This document shows positions 50,759-59,531 of a stretch of 64,000 nt of DNA, in pieces. The stretch's first letter is position 1, and each line of letters opens with the position of its first letter. The notes beneath the pieces were generated by a model that was not told where the DNA came from, did not search any database, and was given only the letters and a program-made list of their open reading frames with translations. The translations under genes and the position numbers were made by a program. Source of the stretch: Nannocystis exedens (GTDB taxonomy: Bacteria; Myxococcota_A; Polyangia; Polyangiales; Polyangiaceae); assembly GCA_945861885.1 (NCBI GenBank), contig CAMAVR010000010.1, positions 1 to 64,000 of the forward strand, read 5' to 3'.

Positions 50759-51364
50759 TTATCGGCCAATATGATGCGTCGAACGATGCGCGTTTCGGGA
50801 GATTCGATACAAAACGTGCTTCGAAATCCGGTGGTCTTTCGGCAGCAGCGGATGGTTGAAGTCGTCTTCGGTATTTCGCTGCATCCCGATTTTGCTCATC
50901 ACGTTTATCGAGCGAGCATTTTGCGCTGCGGTGAACGATACGACTTCGTCGAGGCCGACGGTGTCGAACGCGTATGCCAACACGGCGCGCGCCGCTTCTG
51001 TGGCATAGCCGCGCCCCCAATATTCGGAGGCTAGGCGCCATCCGATCTCGACGCATGGCGTGAACTTCGCTTCAAATTGGGGCACCGCTAGCCCACAAAA
51101 TCCAGCGAAGGGGGTCACATTCGGAATCTCTATGGCCCACAAGCCAAAGTGGTGCTTCGCAAAGTGCGCGCGAATTCGCTCGACCAGGGCGTCGCTCTCA
51201 AGCGCTCTGAGCGGGGCCGGGAAGTGCTCCATTACGGCCTGATCGGCGTTCATCGCCGCAAACGGTGTCAGGTCGCTATCGCGCCATTCGCGCAAAATTA
51301 CGCGTTTTGTGCGCAGAATCGGCAGTCCTGATTGAGATAGGGGGGCGGTCATCCGAAACGCCAT
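50759..51364 (-). CDS. RimJ/RimL-type GNAT acetyltransferase
   Basis: The 201-residue protein has the RimJ/RimL plan: ILRTKRVILREWRDSDLTPF near the start, CVEIGWRLASEYWGRGYATE with the acetyl-CoA loop, and FTAAQNARSINVMSKIGM. Substrates of such enzymes range from ribosomal protein N-termini to antibiotics, and this one cannot be assigned. Its stop lies in the AT-rich region just before the AbiEii promoter. Start ATG 51364, or ATG 51352 four codons on. Confidence 0.82.
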   Translation of the reverse strand: MAFRMTAPLSQSGLPILRTKRVILREWRDSDLTPFAAMNADQAVMEHFPAPLRALESDALVERIRAHFAKHHFGLWAIEIPNVTPFAGFCGLAVPQFEAKFTPCVEIGWRLASEYWGRGYATEAARAVLAYAFDTVGLDEVVSFTAAQNARSINVMSKIGMQRNTEDDFNHPLLPKDHRISKHVLYRISRNAHRSTHHIGR

Positions 51365-51476
51365 GGTAGGCCCGTTCGTTCAGTAAAGCTTGCGTCGCTC
51401 GCAAAAGTCGCTAGCCTCCAAACCCCGCATTTATTGCGCAATAAGCGCAAGCCTGTGCCAGCTTTCAAAGGAAATC

Positions 51477-51803
51477 ATGTCGGCTACGAAGTTTGCTGAA
51501 TTTATCGCGTCGAAGAAGCTTGATGCCCGCCGGATCGCCATCGCATCGCACAAGATCGAGTCGCATACGGTCGAAGATCGCACGATCGTGTTGAAGAAGA
51601 GGCAGGCGAAGAAGAGCGAAGGGAGCGCACCAAAAGAGGAGCGCAAGCCGCGTTCAGGTCGCCCCGTGACGCCGCGTGCCCTCGCAGCAGCCCTCACCGG
51701 TGGAGCGATCAGCGGGCCAACGAAGCAGCGCATCCTGCGCGCCGTCAACCGGCTGCTCGAGCAGAAGAAGCAAGCGGCAGTCGAGCTCAAAGCACTGTTC
51801 TAG
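51477..51803 (+). CDS. small basic protein of unknown function
   Basis: The 108-residue protein starts at ATG 51477, with AAGGA five bases upstream. The N-terminal 40 residues (MSATKFAEFIASKKLDARRI, then IASHKIESHTVEDRTIVLKK) are followed by a Lys/Arg-rich stretch. The C-terminal helix-turn-helix-like part (RALAAALTGGAISGPTKQRI, then LRAVNRLLEQKK) may bind nucleic acid. It is very basic overall. No family recognised. Confidence 0.6.
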   Translation: MSATKFAEFIASKKLDARRIAIASHKIESHTVEDRTIVLKKRQAKKSEGSAPKEERKPRSGRPVTPRALAAALTGGAISGPTKQRILRAVNRLLEQKKQAAVELKALF

Positions 51804-51823
51804 AGGCAGAAAAAGGGGGGTGA

Positions 51824-52762
51824 GTGCGGTCGATAGACGGTCGATGGCTGGCGTTGATTCCGGTCGGCGTCGGCTTGATCCTTGCTCCGCTCGTCTTGCC
51901 AATTGCTGTCACGCCGCGCGACGTCCCGTTGCCGACGCTCGATTTGTCACTGCTGTCGCGTGGGGCAGCGGCTGACGACGCGTTGGCAGCGCATGCCGAT
52001 CGCCTGCCGGCCGAAGCGGTCGCGCTTGGGGTGGCCGTTCGCCTTTTGAATGCTGCAGAGGGGCGAGGCGTGGATGATGAAGCGAGCGCTTTACGCGGAG
52101 CGATTGCGCGCGATTTTTCCGAGGCGTGGCGCGTTGGTGGCGCCGACGCGATTCGGCAGCTGCGCGCCGTGCAGCTGAAAGAATTTCTCTTCGCCGTGGC
52201 CCGTTTTGAGGCGACCGGCGAGCAGAACGAAGAGCATCTGGCGTCGACGGGGTCGTTTATTTCGCGGATGCAGAGCGCCGGCTGGGCGGATAAAACGCGC
52301 GTGCTTCTAACCGAAAACGAGCGGCGCGCCGCGTTTAAAATGGCGTGGAATCGCCTTGTCATTCCGCCGGACCGCGCGCCCGATTTTGAGCTCACGACGG
52401 AAGAGCGAAAAGCTCTCTACGGCCTCTATTTGGCAAGGCCGCACGTTGCCGAAGCGGCGCGAAGTCGCATCGATGAAGCGCTCGAGAGCGCGCACGATGA
52501 TGAATCGTGCAGGCGCGCTGCAGCGGCCGAGCGCGCCGCGATTGAAGGGTGGCGCCTCGACAAGATCGATCGACTCGCGCAGATCGACCCGGCTTATCCG
52601 GCCGACTACGCGCGCGGAATTTCGCACTATCGCGGCGGCGATTGGGCTCGCTCCGCGCACTCATTTCGGAGTTGGCTTGCCGCGCACCCTGATGGGGCCT
52701 ACAGCATCCGTGCGCGAAATTTTTTGAAGAGCGCCATCATGGAGGCGGGGAGCGCGCGCTAA
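51824..52762 (+). CDS. membrane-anchored helical-repeat protein of unknown function
   Basis: The 312-residue protein has an N-terminal membrane helix (WLALIPVGVGLILAPLVLPI) and a long helical body. Near the C-terminus YARGISHYRGGDWARSAHSF, then RSWLAAHPDGAYSIRARNF resembles a TPR-like helix pair. GTG 51824 has an AGGGGGG stretch about five bases upstream. It lies 12 bases before the DUF255 gene, so they may be co-transcribed. Confidence 0.6.
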   Translation: MRSIDGRWLALIPVGVGLILAPLVLPIAVTPRDVPLPTLDLSLLSRGAAADDALAAHADRLPAEAVALGVAVRLLNAAEGRGVDDEASALRGAIARDFSEAWRVGGADAIRQLRAVQLKEFLFAVARFEATGEQNEEHLASTGSFISRMQSAGWADKTRVLLTENERRAAFKMAWNRLVIPPDRAPDFELTTEERKALYGLYLARPHVAEAARSRIDEALESAHDDESCRRAAAAERAAIEGWRLDKIDRLAQIDPAYPADYARGISHYRGGDWARSAHSFRSWLAAHPDGAYSIRARNFLKSAIMEAGSAR

Positions 52763-52774
52763 ACCGGTGAGCAC

Positions 52775-54862
52775 ATGAAAAAAAATCGACTCGCGAACGA
52801 AGTGTCGCCCTACCTCCAGCAGCATGCGGGGAACCCTGTCGATTGGTACGCGTGGGGGCCGGAGGCGCTAGCCGAAGCGAAGTCGAGCGACCGACCGATT
52901 CTCCTGAGCATCGGCTATTCGGCGTGCCACTGGTGCCACGTGATGGAGCGCGAGAGCTTTGAAAATGCGGCGACTGCAAAGCTCATGAACGAACTGTTTG
53001 TGAACATCAAAGTCGACCGCGAAGAGCGTCCCGATCTCGATCATGTTTATCAGATGGTTGTGCAAGTGATGGGGCGGAGCGGCGGCTGGCCGCTCACTGT
53101 GTTTCTGACGCCGGATCAAAAGCCGTTCTTTGCGGGGACATACTTTCCGCCGGTCGAGAAGTACGGGATGCCGAGTTTTTCAGACATTTTGCGCGCGGTG
53201 AGCGACGGATACAAAACGAAGCGCGGCGAGATTGAAGAGCAGGCGACAAACATTTCTGGCGCGATCGCGCGAACAACGACGCCGCCCGCTGGCAGCGACG
53301 ATCCATTCAATCGCCCCGCATCTGAACTTCTCGCGAACGCCACAAAGCAGCTCGCGCGCGCGTTTGACGACCTGAACGGCGGCTTCGGGCGGTACCCGAA
53401 GTTCCCTCACACGATGGCGCTCGATGTGCTCGTTAGGCGCGGAGCGCTCGATGAAGACAAGATTGCCCTCGCACGAGCCAGTCGCGCGCTGCAGGCGATG
53501 CGCCGAGGGGGGATTCAGGATCATCTCGGAGGCGGGTTTCATCGCTATTCGACGGATGATCGATGGCTTGTTCCGCATTTCGAAAAGATGCTCTACGACA
53601 ACGCGCTTCTCTTGCGGCTCTATGTCGATGCGTATCGCGCCACGGGCGAAGAGGCATTTCGATATACCGCGTGCCGCCTAGCGAGTTACGTTCTGCGCGA
53701 GATGACGTCGCCCGAAGGCGGTTTTTTTGCAACGCAAGATGCCGACAGCGAAGGAGAAGAGGGGACGTTTTTTGTCTGGAGTCGCGCTGAAATTTTCGAG
53801 GCACTAGGCAATAACGAAAAGCTCACCGCGCTCGTATGCAGGTATTTCGGAGTGACGAACGACGGGAATTTCGAAAAGAGCGGCAAGTCGGTGCTGCACG
53901 AAGCGATGTCGGTCGACGACGCGGCGGCGATGAGCTCCATGCCGGTCGATGAAGCGCGCCACGCGATCGAAAAAGCGAGCGCGATCCTGTTCGACGCGCG
54001 GGCGAAGCGTGAGACGCCGTTTCGTGACGAGAAGATCATGGCGAGTTGGAACGGGCTGATGATCGCGTCGCTCGCCGAGGCTGGAGTCGCGCTTCGTCTC
54101 CCCGAGCTCGTTCGCGCAGCCGAGCGTGCGTTCGCGTATATCGAGCAAAGGTTGGTAGCACGGGGCGATGCCGGCCATTTGCGCATCGCGCGGCACGCTC
54201 TCGGAGCGACGACAAAAGGGGCCGGATTTCTCGACGACTACGCATTCATGGCGTTCGGCGCACTCCATCTTTACGAAGCGACAGGTGAGCCAAAATACGC
54301 GATATTTGCCCGCGAAATAGCCGATTCTGTGATTTTACTTTTTTGGGATCGCGAAGACGACGGCTTCTTTTTTTCGCCGAGCGACGGCGAAGCGCTCATT
54401 CATCGCGCGAAAGATCCGTACGACAACGCCATTCCGAGTGGCGCTTCGATGATGTGCGAAGTGCTGATGCGGCTTGGATCGCTCGTCGGCGGCGAGTATC
54501 TCGCGTTCGCCGAAAAGCAGATGCGGCGCGTTGCTGCGATTGCGAATGACAACCCCGCGGCGTTCGGGCAGATGGTCTGCGCGATCGATCGCCATGTGCG
54601 GGGGAGCGTCGACGTGGTGATTGTCGGCTCGCGGACCGATGAGCGCGCGAAGCGCCTCGCCGACGCGGTATTCACGAGTTACGTGCCGCATCGGCTGGTC
54701 GCGTGGGTCGATCCCAGCGACGAAAAAAGTTTGAAAGCCTGTTCGGAAATGGCAAGCGGAAAGAGCATGTCGACAAGGCCAGTCGCTTATGTGTGTCGAA
54801 ATCGCTCCTGTTCTCCACCGGTTGACGACGCCGCGATGCTGCGCGAGCTTCTCGTCGATTGA
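52775..54862 (+). CDS. DUF255 thioredoxin-fold / six-hairpin protein (YyaL, SPATA20 family)
   Basis: The 695-residue protein starts with the family signature [21 protein letters not shown] and the thioredoxin-fold block [20 protein letters not shown] with [29 protein letters not shown] follows (split here between GWPL and TYFPP). The C-terminal two thirds is an alpha/alpha six-hairpin-like domain with [45 protein letters not shown] and [19 protein letters not shown]. Length and motifs match the family; its chemistry is not established, with roles proposed in redox or sugar handling. The CHWC cysteines are intact. Confidence 0.92.
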   Translation: MKKNRLANEVSPYLQQHAGNPVDWYAWGPEALAEAKSSDRPILLSIGYSACHWCHVMERESFENAATAKLMNELFVNIKVDREERPDLDHVYQMVVQVMGRSGGWPLTVFLTPDQKPFFAGTYFPPVEKYGMPSFSDILRAVSDGYKTKRGEIEEQATNISGAIARTTTPPAGSDDPFNRPASELLANATKQLARAFDDLNGGFGRYPKFPHTMALDVLVRRGALDEDKIALARASRALQAMRRGGIQDHLGGGFHRYSTDDRWLVPHFEKMLYDNALLLRLYVDAYRATGEEAFRYTACRLASYVLREMTSPEGGFFATQDADSEGEEGTFFVWSRAEIFEALGNNEKLTALVCRYFGVTNDGNFEKSGKSVLHEAMSVDDAAAMSSMPVDEARHAIEKASAILFDARAKRETPFRDEKIMASWNGLMIASLAEAGVALRLPELVRAAERAFAYIEQRLVARGDAGHLRIARHALGATTKGAGFLDDYAFMAFGALHLYEATGEPKYAIFAREIADSVILLFWDREDDGFFFSPSDGEALIHRAKDPYDNAIPSGASMMCEVLMRLGSLVGGEYLAFAEKQMRRVAAIANDNPAAFGQMVCAIDRHVRGSVDVVIVGSRTDERAKRLADAVFTSYVPHRLVAWVDPSDEKSLKACSEMASGKSMSTRPVAYVCRNRSCSPPVDDAAMLRELLVD

Positions 54863-54878
54863 TCGCGCTGCGAATTGT

Positions 54879-54907
54879 TTGACCGCTGTACCCGGTCTGG
54901 GTAGGGT
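54879..54907 (+). promoter_or_regulatory. predicted sigma-70-type promoter of the nrdAB riboswitch transcript
   Basis: TTGACC (54879-54884), a 17-base spacer and TAGGGT (54902-54907) fit a housekeeping promoter. The predicted start point, six to seven bases on, coincides with the first base of riboswitch stem P1 at 54914, which supports both calls. Confidence 0.55.
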
Positions 54908-54913
54908 GGCCGC

Positions 54914-55130
54914 GTGTTGGTGCTTGTGGCTTCGGCCCCAGGCTGAAAAGGGAACCTGGCGAACATCCAGGGCTGCCCCGCAGCGGTAACCGAGAACGAA
55001 AGCCACGCAGCGCACTGTCTTGTTATGGCGGGAAGCGGTGGAGATGTTTTGGATGGGCCCTAACCGTTTAAAATATCGTAGGAAGCCGGCCTCGCCGGAA
55101 ACGCTCGTAAGCCCGAAGACCTGCCAACAT
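54914..55130 (+). promoter_or_regulatory. cobalamin (B12) riboswitch upstream of nrdA
   Basis: The closing stem P1 GTGTTGG (54914-54920) pairs with CCAACAT (55124-55130). Inside are the conserved adenosylcobalamin-riboswitch segments: GGTGCTTGTGGCTT at the 5' side, AAAAGGGAACCTGG..CATCCAGG, GCTGCCCCGCAGCGGTAA, and the 3' B12 box GCCCGAAGACCTGCC (55111-55125). Lengths of P6-P9 are within the normal range. It ends about 135 bases before the nrdA start, leaving room for an expression platform. Binding of cobalamin would turn off nrdA-nrdB. The rest of the 403-base gap (55131-55265) shows no gene. Confidence 0.93.
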
Positions 55131-55265
55131 CCGGCCATGAGGAGAAATTTGTAGCCGGTTTGACCATAGGGCCTCGAGGGGGGCGGGCGGTCCGTGCTGG
55201 CGTGTGTCTGTCCGGTATTGGCCCGTTTTTCGCGTTTTCGTTTGGTTACCTGCGCGGAGGACATC

Positions 55266-57704
55266 ATGTTGACCGAGACTACGAAGAAGAAAAACGGCGC
55301 CACCGCCGCGCAGTCAGTCCCCGCTCCGCAAACACCGCGAATACCAGATGCCGACGATACTCATCCGCAGTCGAGCATGCGCATCACGAAGCGCAACGGT
55401 TCGTCCGAGTCGGTTGATGTCGGCAAGATCATCCGCGCGGTCAATCGATGTTGCATAGGTCTCCCTCATGTTGACACCTTGCGCGTCGCCACGAAAACGA
55501 TCAGCGGTCTTTACGACGGCGCAACGACGCGTGAGCTCGATCAGCTGTCGATCCAGACGGCAGCGGGCCTTATCGCCGACGAGCCGCAATACGCGAAGCT
55601 CGCCGCGCGCCTGCTTTCAAATTACATCGACAAAGAGGTGCAAAATCAGGGGATTTATGCGTTTTCTCAGTCGATCGCGGCGGCGCAAAAGCTTGGGCTC
55701 ATCGGCAATCGATTGGCCGAATTTGTTACCACCAACTCGCGAAAATTGAACGACGCGATTGTCACCGAGCGCGACCACGAGTTCGAGTATTTCGGCCTGC
55801 GCACCGTCTACGATCGCTATCTTCTAAAGCACCCGAAATTGCGTCTCGTCGTCGAGACTCCGCAGCAGTTCTTTTTGCGCATCGCATGTTCGCTCTCAGA
55901 GAGCGTTACCGAAGCGCTCGAGCTTTATCGCCTCTTTTCGACACTCGAGTACCTCCCAAGTTCGCCGACGCTTTTTAATTCAGGTACAAAGCATGAGCAG
56001 CTGTCGAGCTGTTTTTTGCTCGATTCGCCCGACGATCACCTCGAGCACATTTATCAGCGCTACACCGACGTGGCGCTGCTTTCGAAGTTTTCCGGCGGAA
56101 TTGGCCTCGCGTATCACCGCGTGCGTTCGCGCGGGTCGCTCATCGAAAGCACGAACGGCCTGTCGAGCGGTATCATCCCGTGGCTAAAAACGCTCGACGC
56201 ATCGGTCGCCGCCGTGAACCAGGGGGGGAAGCGCAAAGGGGCCTGCTGCGTCTACTTAGAGCCGTGGCACGCCGACATCGAAGAGTTTCTCGAGCTTCGC
56301 GACAACACCGGTGACGACGCAAAGCGAACGCACAATTTAAACTTGGCGAACTGGGTCCCCGACCTCTTTATGAAGCGCGTCGAGGCCGACAGCGAGTGGA
56401 GCCTTTTTGATCCAAAGCGAGTCCCAGAGCTCCCCGATCTGTTCGGTGACGCATTCGAAAAGCGTTACGTCGAAGCGGAGCGCGCAGGGCTAGCAGCAAA
56501 GACGGTAAAAGCGCGCGAGCTCTACGCGCGGATGATGCGGACGCTCGCACAGACCGGCAACGGGTGGATGACGTTCAAAGACAAGTCGAACCGTGCATGC
56601 AATCAAACGGCGATCGCAGGCCGAACGGTGCATTTGTCGAATTTGTGCACCGAAATCATCGAGATCACGTCGAAAAAAGAGTCGGCCGTTTGCAATCTCG
56701 GGTCGATCAATCTGGGGAGGCACACAGTTCTAGATGCCGTTGGCGGCGTCACGCTCGATTTCGACAAGCTTGGGCGGACGGTGCGGTCGGCCGTGCGCCA
56801 GCTCGATAGAGTGATCGATCTCAATTTCTATCCAATTCCATCGACAAAAGCGTCAAATTTGCGATGGCGGCCGATCGGCTTAGGGTCGATGGGGCTTCAA
56901 GATGTGCTGTTTCAGCTCCGTTTGCCATTTGATGCACCCGAGGCGCGCGCTCTGTCGAAGCGGATTTCCGAGGAGATTTACTATCACGCGCTCTCAGCGT
57001 CGGTCGATTTGGCAGTCGAAAAGGGGGCGCATCCGGCGTTTCAAGAGACGCGTGCCGCCCGTGGTGAGCTCCAGTTTGATGCATGGGGCGTCGAGCCTGA
57101 ATCGGAACGATGGGGAGCGCTGCGCGCGCGCATTCGCGAACACGGGCTTCGCAACTCGCTGCTCATCGCGATTGCGCCGACGGCGACGATCGCGTCGATC
57201 GCCGGCTGTTACGAGTGCATCGAGCCGCAAGTGTCGAATCTGTTCAAGCGGGAGACACTGTCCGGCGATTTTATCCAGATGAACCGGTACCTCGTCGAAG
57301 ATTTGAAGGCGCTCGGTTTGTGGAACGACGCAACGCGGTCGCAACTCAAGCTCGCCGAAGGGTCGGTGCAAGCGGTAACGGCAATCCCAGCATCGCTGCG
57401 CGAAATTTACCGAACAGTGTGGGAAATTCCGATGAGATCGCTGATCGACATGGCGGCCGACCGCGGCGCGTTCATCGATCAGAGTCAGTCGCTCAATCTG
57501 TTTATTGAGAATCCAAACATCGGGCAGCTGTCGAGCATGTACTTCTACGCATGGAAAAAAGGGCTCAAAACGACCTACTATTTGAGGTCACGCCCCGCCA
57601 CGCGGATCGCGAAATCAACCGTCGAAGCGATCATGGAGCCGACCGATGCATCGGCGGTAGCCTGTTCGCTCGAAAATCCAGAGAGCTGCGAGGCGTGCCA
57701 ATGA
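55266..57704 (+). CDS. nrdA: class Ia ribonucleoside-diphosphate reductase, alpha subunit
   Basis: Reduces ribonucleotides to deoxyribonucleotides. The 812-residue protein has an N-terminal ATP-cone (MRITKRNGSSESVDVGKIIR) for activity control. The substrate-site residues follow: SSCFLLDS (redox Cys), LSNLCTEI (the Asn-Cys-Glu triad with the thiyl Cys), AVCNLGSINL (second redox Cys), the Tyr pair in GLKTTYYLRS, and a C-terminal CEACQ that shuttles electrons. ATG 55266 has GGAGG six bases upstream; a longer frame from 55194 is unlikely. It overlaps nrdB by ATGA. A cobalamin riboswitch precedes it. Confidence 0.96.
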   Translation: MLTETTKKKNGATAAQSVPAPQTPRIPDADDTHPQSSMRITKRNGSSESVDVGKIIRAVNRCCIGLPHVDTLRVATKTISGLYDGATTRELDQLSIQTAAGLIADEPQYAKLAARLLSNYIDKEVQNQGIYAFSQSIAAAQKLGLIGNRLAEFVTTNSRKLNDAIVTERDHEFEYFGLRTVYDRYLLKHPKLRLVVETPQQFFLRIACSLSESVTEALELYRLFSTLEYLPSSPTLFNSGTKHEQLSSCFLLDSPDDHLEHIYQRYTDVALLSKFSGGIGLAYHRVRSRGSLIESTNGLSSGIIPWLKTLDASVAAVNQGGKRKGACCVYLEPWHADIEEFLELRDNTGDDAKRTHNLNLANWVPDLFMKRVEADSEWSLFDPKRVPELPDLFGDAFEKRYVEAERAGLAAKTVKARELYARMMRTLAQTGNGWMTFKDKSNRACNQTAIAGRTVHLSNLCTEIIEITSKKESAVCNLGSINLGRHTVLDAVGGVTLDFDKLGRTVRSAVRQLDRVIDLNFYPIPSTKASNLRWRPIGLGSMGLQDVLFQLRLPFDAPEARALSKRISEEIYYHALSASVDLAVEKGAHPAFQETRAARGELQFDAWGVEPESERWGALRARIREHGLRNSLLIAIAPTATIASIAGCYECIEPQVSNLFKRETLSGDFIQMNRYLVEDLKALGLWNDATRSQLKLAEGSVQAVTAIPASLREIYRTVWEIPMRSLIDMAADRGAFIDQSQSLNLFIENPNIGQLSSMYFYAWKKGLKTTYYLRSRPATRIAKSTVEAIMEPTDASAVACSLENPESCEACQ

Positions 57705-58735
57705 GCGTGCCGGCGAGCGCATCGAGCCGCCCCGCGCGCCTGCTCGATGCGGGGATGTGCTTGACGTTGCGGCCGATGGCGTATCCGGCTTTTTTCGAGA
57801 TGTACAAGGCGGCGATCAAAAATACGTGGACGGTCGAAGAGGTCGATTTCGCGACCGACACGCTCGATATTCAGAAAAAGATGACCGATGCCGAGCGTCA
57901 TCTTGTTCGGCGGCTCGTCGCTTTTTTTGCGACGGGCGATTCGATCGTTTCAAACAACCTCGTGCTCAATCTCTACAAGCATATCAACGCGCCCGAAGCG
58001 CGGATGTACTTGTCACGCCAGCTCTACGAAGAGGCGCTGCACGTGCAGTTTTATCTCACGCTTCTCGATACGTACGTCCCCGATCACGACGACCGAAATC
58101 GCGCGTTTGCGGCGATCGACAACATTCCGTCGATTCAGAAAAAAGCAGCGTTTTGCATGCGGTGGATCGACTCGATTCAAGATCTTCATCGCATCGAGAC
58201 GCACGAAGAACGTCAGCGCTTTCTTCTGAACTTGATCTGTTTTGCCGCGTGTATCGAAGGGCTCTTTTTTTTCGGCGCATTCGCGTACGTCTACTTTTTG
58301 CGCTCACGAGGGCTACTTCACGGGCTCGCCGCGGGGACAAATTGGGTGTTTCGCGACGAAAGCGCTCACATGGCGTTCGCATTCGAAGTCGTGGCGACGG
58401 TGCGGCGCGAAGAGCCAGAGCTTTTCGACGAGAAATTGTCGGCGTCGGTCGTAGAGATGGTCGACGAAGCGATCGAGTGCGAAGCGCAGTTTGCCGAAGA
58501 CTTACTAGGCACCGGAGTCGTCGGCCTGTCGCCTGAAAACGTGCGCGATTATCTGAAATATTGCGCCGATCAACGGCTCACAACGCTAGGGCTACCCAAG
58601 CGTTACGGAGCGAAAAACCCGCTGACATTCATGGACTTGCAAGATGTCCAAGAGGTCACAAATTTCTTCGAGCGGCGCGTCTCGGCCTATCAAGTAGGCG
58701 TAACCGGAGAAGTTGTGTTCGACGCGTCGTTTTGA
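57701..58735 (+). CDS. nrdB: class Ia ribonucleoside-diphosphate reductase, beta subunit
   Basis: Carries the diiron-tyrosyl radical that starts catalysis in NrdA. In the 344-residue protein the metal ligands are visible: Asp/Glu near VEEVDFATD, Glu and His in YEEALHVQFY with the radical Tyr four residues after the His, Glu in CIEGLFFFGAF, and Glu and His in FRDESAHMAF. Keeping the Tyr argues for class Ia rather than the radical-less Ic form. The start ATG 57701 overlaps the nrdA stop. Downstream are REP-like repeats. Confidence 0.95.
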   Translation: MSVPASASSRPARLLDAGMCLTLRPMAYPAFFEMYKAAIKNTWTVEEVDFATDTLDIQKKMTDAERHLVRRLVAFFATGDSIVSNNLVLNLYKHINAPEARMYLSRQLYEEALHVQFYLTLLDTYVPDHDDRNRAFAAIDNIPSIQKKAAFCMRWIDSIQDLHRIETHEERQRFLLNLICFAACIEGLFFFGAFAYVYFLRSRGLLHGLAAGTNWVFRDESAHMAFAFEVVATVRREEPELFDEKLSASVVEMVDEAIECEAQFAEDLLGTGVVGLSPENVRDYLKYCADQRLTTLGLPKRYGAKNPLTFMDLQDVQEVTNFFERRVSAYQVGVTGEVVFDASF

Positions 58736-58829
58736 ACGAAAACGGTGCGTGCCTAGCGTTACTTTGACAAAAAGGGAGTCCTCTGCCGCGCGCCGGAAGA
58801 GCATCCCGTCCCGCGAAGCGGCGGAGCTT

Positions 58830-58916
58830 CCTCTCCCGCTTCGCGGGAGAGGGAAAGCGTGACGAAGTCACGCGAGGGTGAGGGGAAAGCGTGACGAAGT
58901 CACGCGAGGGTGAGGG
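58830..58916. repeat. REP-like hairpin and direct repeats, left arm
   Basis: A hairpin CCTCTCCCGCTTCGCGGGAGAGG (58830-58852) is followed by two direct units beginning AAAGCGTGACGAAGTCACGC (58854-58885 and 58886-58916), each containing the hairpin CGTGACgaaGTCACG. The first 55 bases are the reverse complement of 59466-59520 except for the hairpin loop. It lies about 95 bases after the nrdB stop. Confidence 0.85.
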
Positions 58917-58955
58917 CACGCGCCCGTCGCGCAATAACACACGTCGACCAAGCTC

Positions 58956-59429
58956 TAAGGTCTGCCTTCAAAATCTAAAAGCATCGAGAAACGACAGCTC
59001 GAATACGACCTCGACCTACGACTTCGACCTCGACGGTCGAGATCGAATTCGACATCGAGGTTGGAGGTCGATTTGGAGGTCGACGGGCTGACGTTGATGC
59101 GCGTGAAGCTTGATCGCGTAGTTCGGTATCGCGGATTTTAGCTTCGTGAATAGTGACCGCGAGCGATTTGGCAATTAGGTATGCGTCGGTTCGCTGAAAA
59201 GGGATGGTGAGCGTGTCGTTCATGTTTGGCCTCCTCTCCCCCCCCCGGTGGGAGGCAAACATGAACGACGCGCGATGCGGTTTCAGCACCGTCGCTATCG
59301 ACGTCATGTTCGATGTTCGTTTTCGAAGTCGAGGACCGAAGTCGATCTTCGATGTCGACCGTCGAGGGTCGACCGTCGAGGGTCGAGCTTTGGTTTCTCG
59401 ATGCTTTTAGATTTTGAAGACAGACCTTA
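58956..59429. mobile_element. 474-bp element with 37-bp inverted ends and two divergent mini-ORFs
   Basis: The ends 58956-58992 and 59393-59429 are inverted repeats matching at 36 of 37 bases. At the centre, 59215-59234 and 59251-59269 are also inverted copies (one base inserted), each giving GGAGG, a spacer and ATG-AAC-GAC. Each half therefore holds an ORF with its own ribosome site in the middle, ending in VSRCF-stop inside the outer repeat. The flanks of each half are rich in GTCGA words. No transposase is present. A solo end occurs at 49304-49341. It may be a non-autonomous MITE-like or IVS-derived element. Confidence 0.6.
58975..59223 (-). pseudogene. N-terminal fragment of a four-helix-bundle (23S rRNA IVS / S23-type) protein
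   Basis: From ATG 59223, preceded by AGGAGG, 82 codons are read. Residues 1-43 (NDTLTIPFQRTDAYLIAKSL, then AVTIHEAKIRDTELRDQASR) resemble the first two helices of the four-helix-bundle family found in rRNA intervening sequences and many intergenic genes. The rest is low-complexity Ser/Thr/Arg and Val-Glu repeats ending in VVSRCF, lacking the later helices, whereas intact family members have about 110-130 residues. The divergent partner ORF in the right half (from ATG 59261) shares only the start and end. Confidence 0.5.
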
Positions 59430-59465
59430 AACGTCGACGGGTGTTCCGGCGCGACGGGGCGGGAG

Positions 59466-59520
59466 CCCTCACCCTCGCGTGACTTCGTCACGCTTTCCCT
59501 CTCCCGCTTCGCGGGAGAGG
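59466..59520. repeat. REP-like hairpins, right arm
   Basis: Reverse-complement copy of 58830-58884: GTGACttcGTCAC hairpin, then the CTCCCGC/GCGGGAG hairpin. It ends 11 bases before the stop codon of the phospholipase-like gene, where it may serve as that gene's terminator. Confidence 0.85.
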
Positions 59521-59531
59521 AGTCCTTCGTG

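Noticed and set aside
55194..55265. Longer NrdA start at 55194
   Set aside because: It would add 24 residues within the leader region; ATG 55266 has an ideal GGAGG and is followed directly by the ATP-cone region.
58830..58916. CRISPR array
   Set aside because: The direct units are adjacent, with no unique spacers between them. They are hairpin-forming REP-like units, and no cas genes are in the window.
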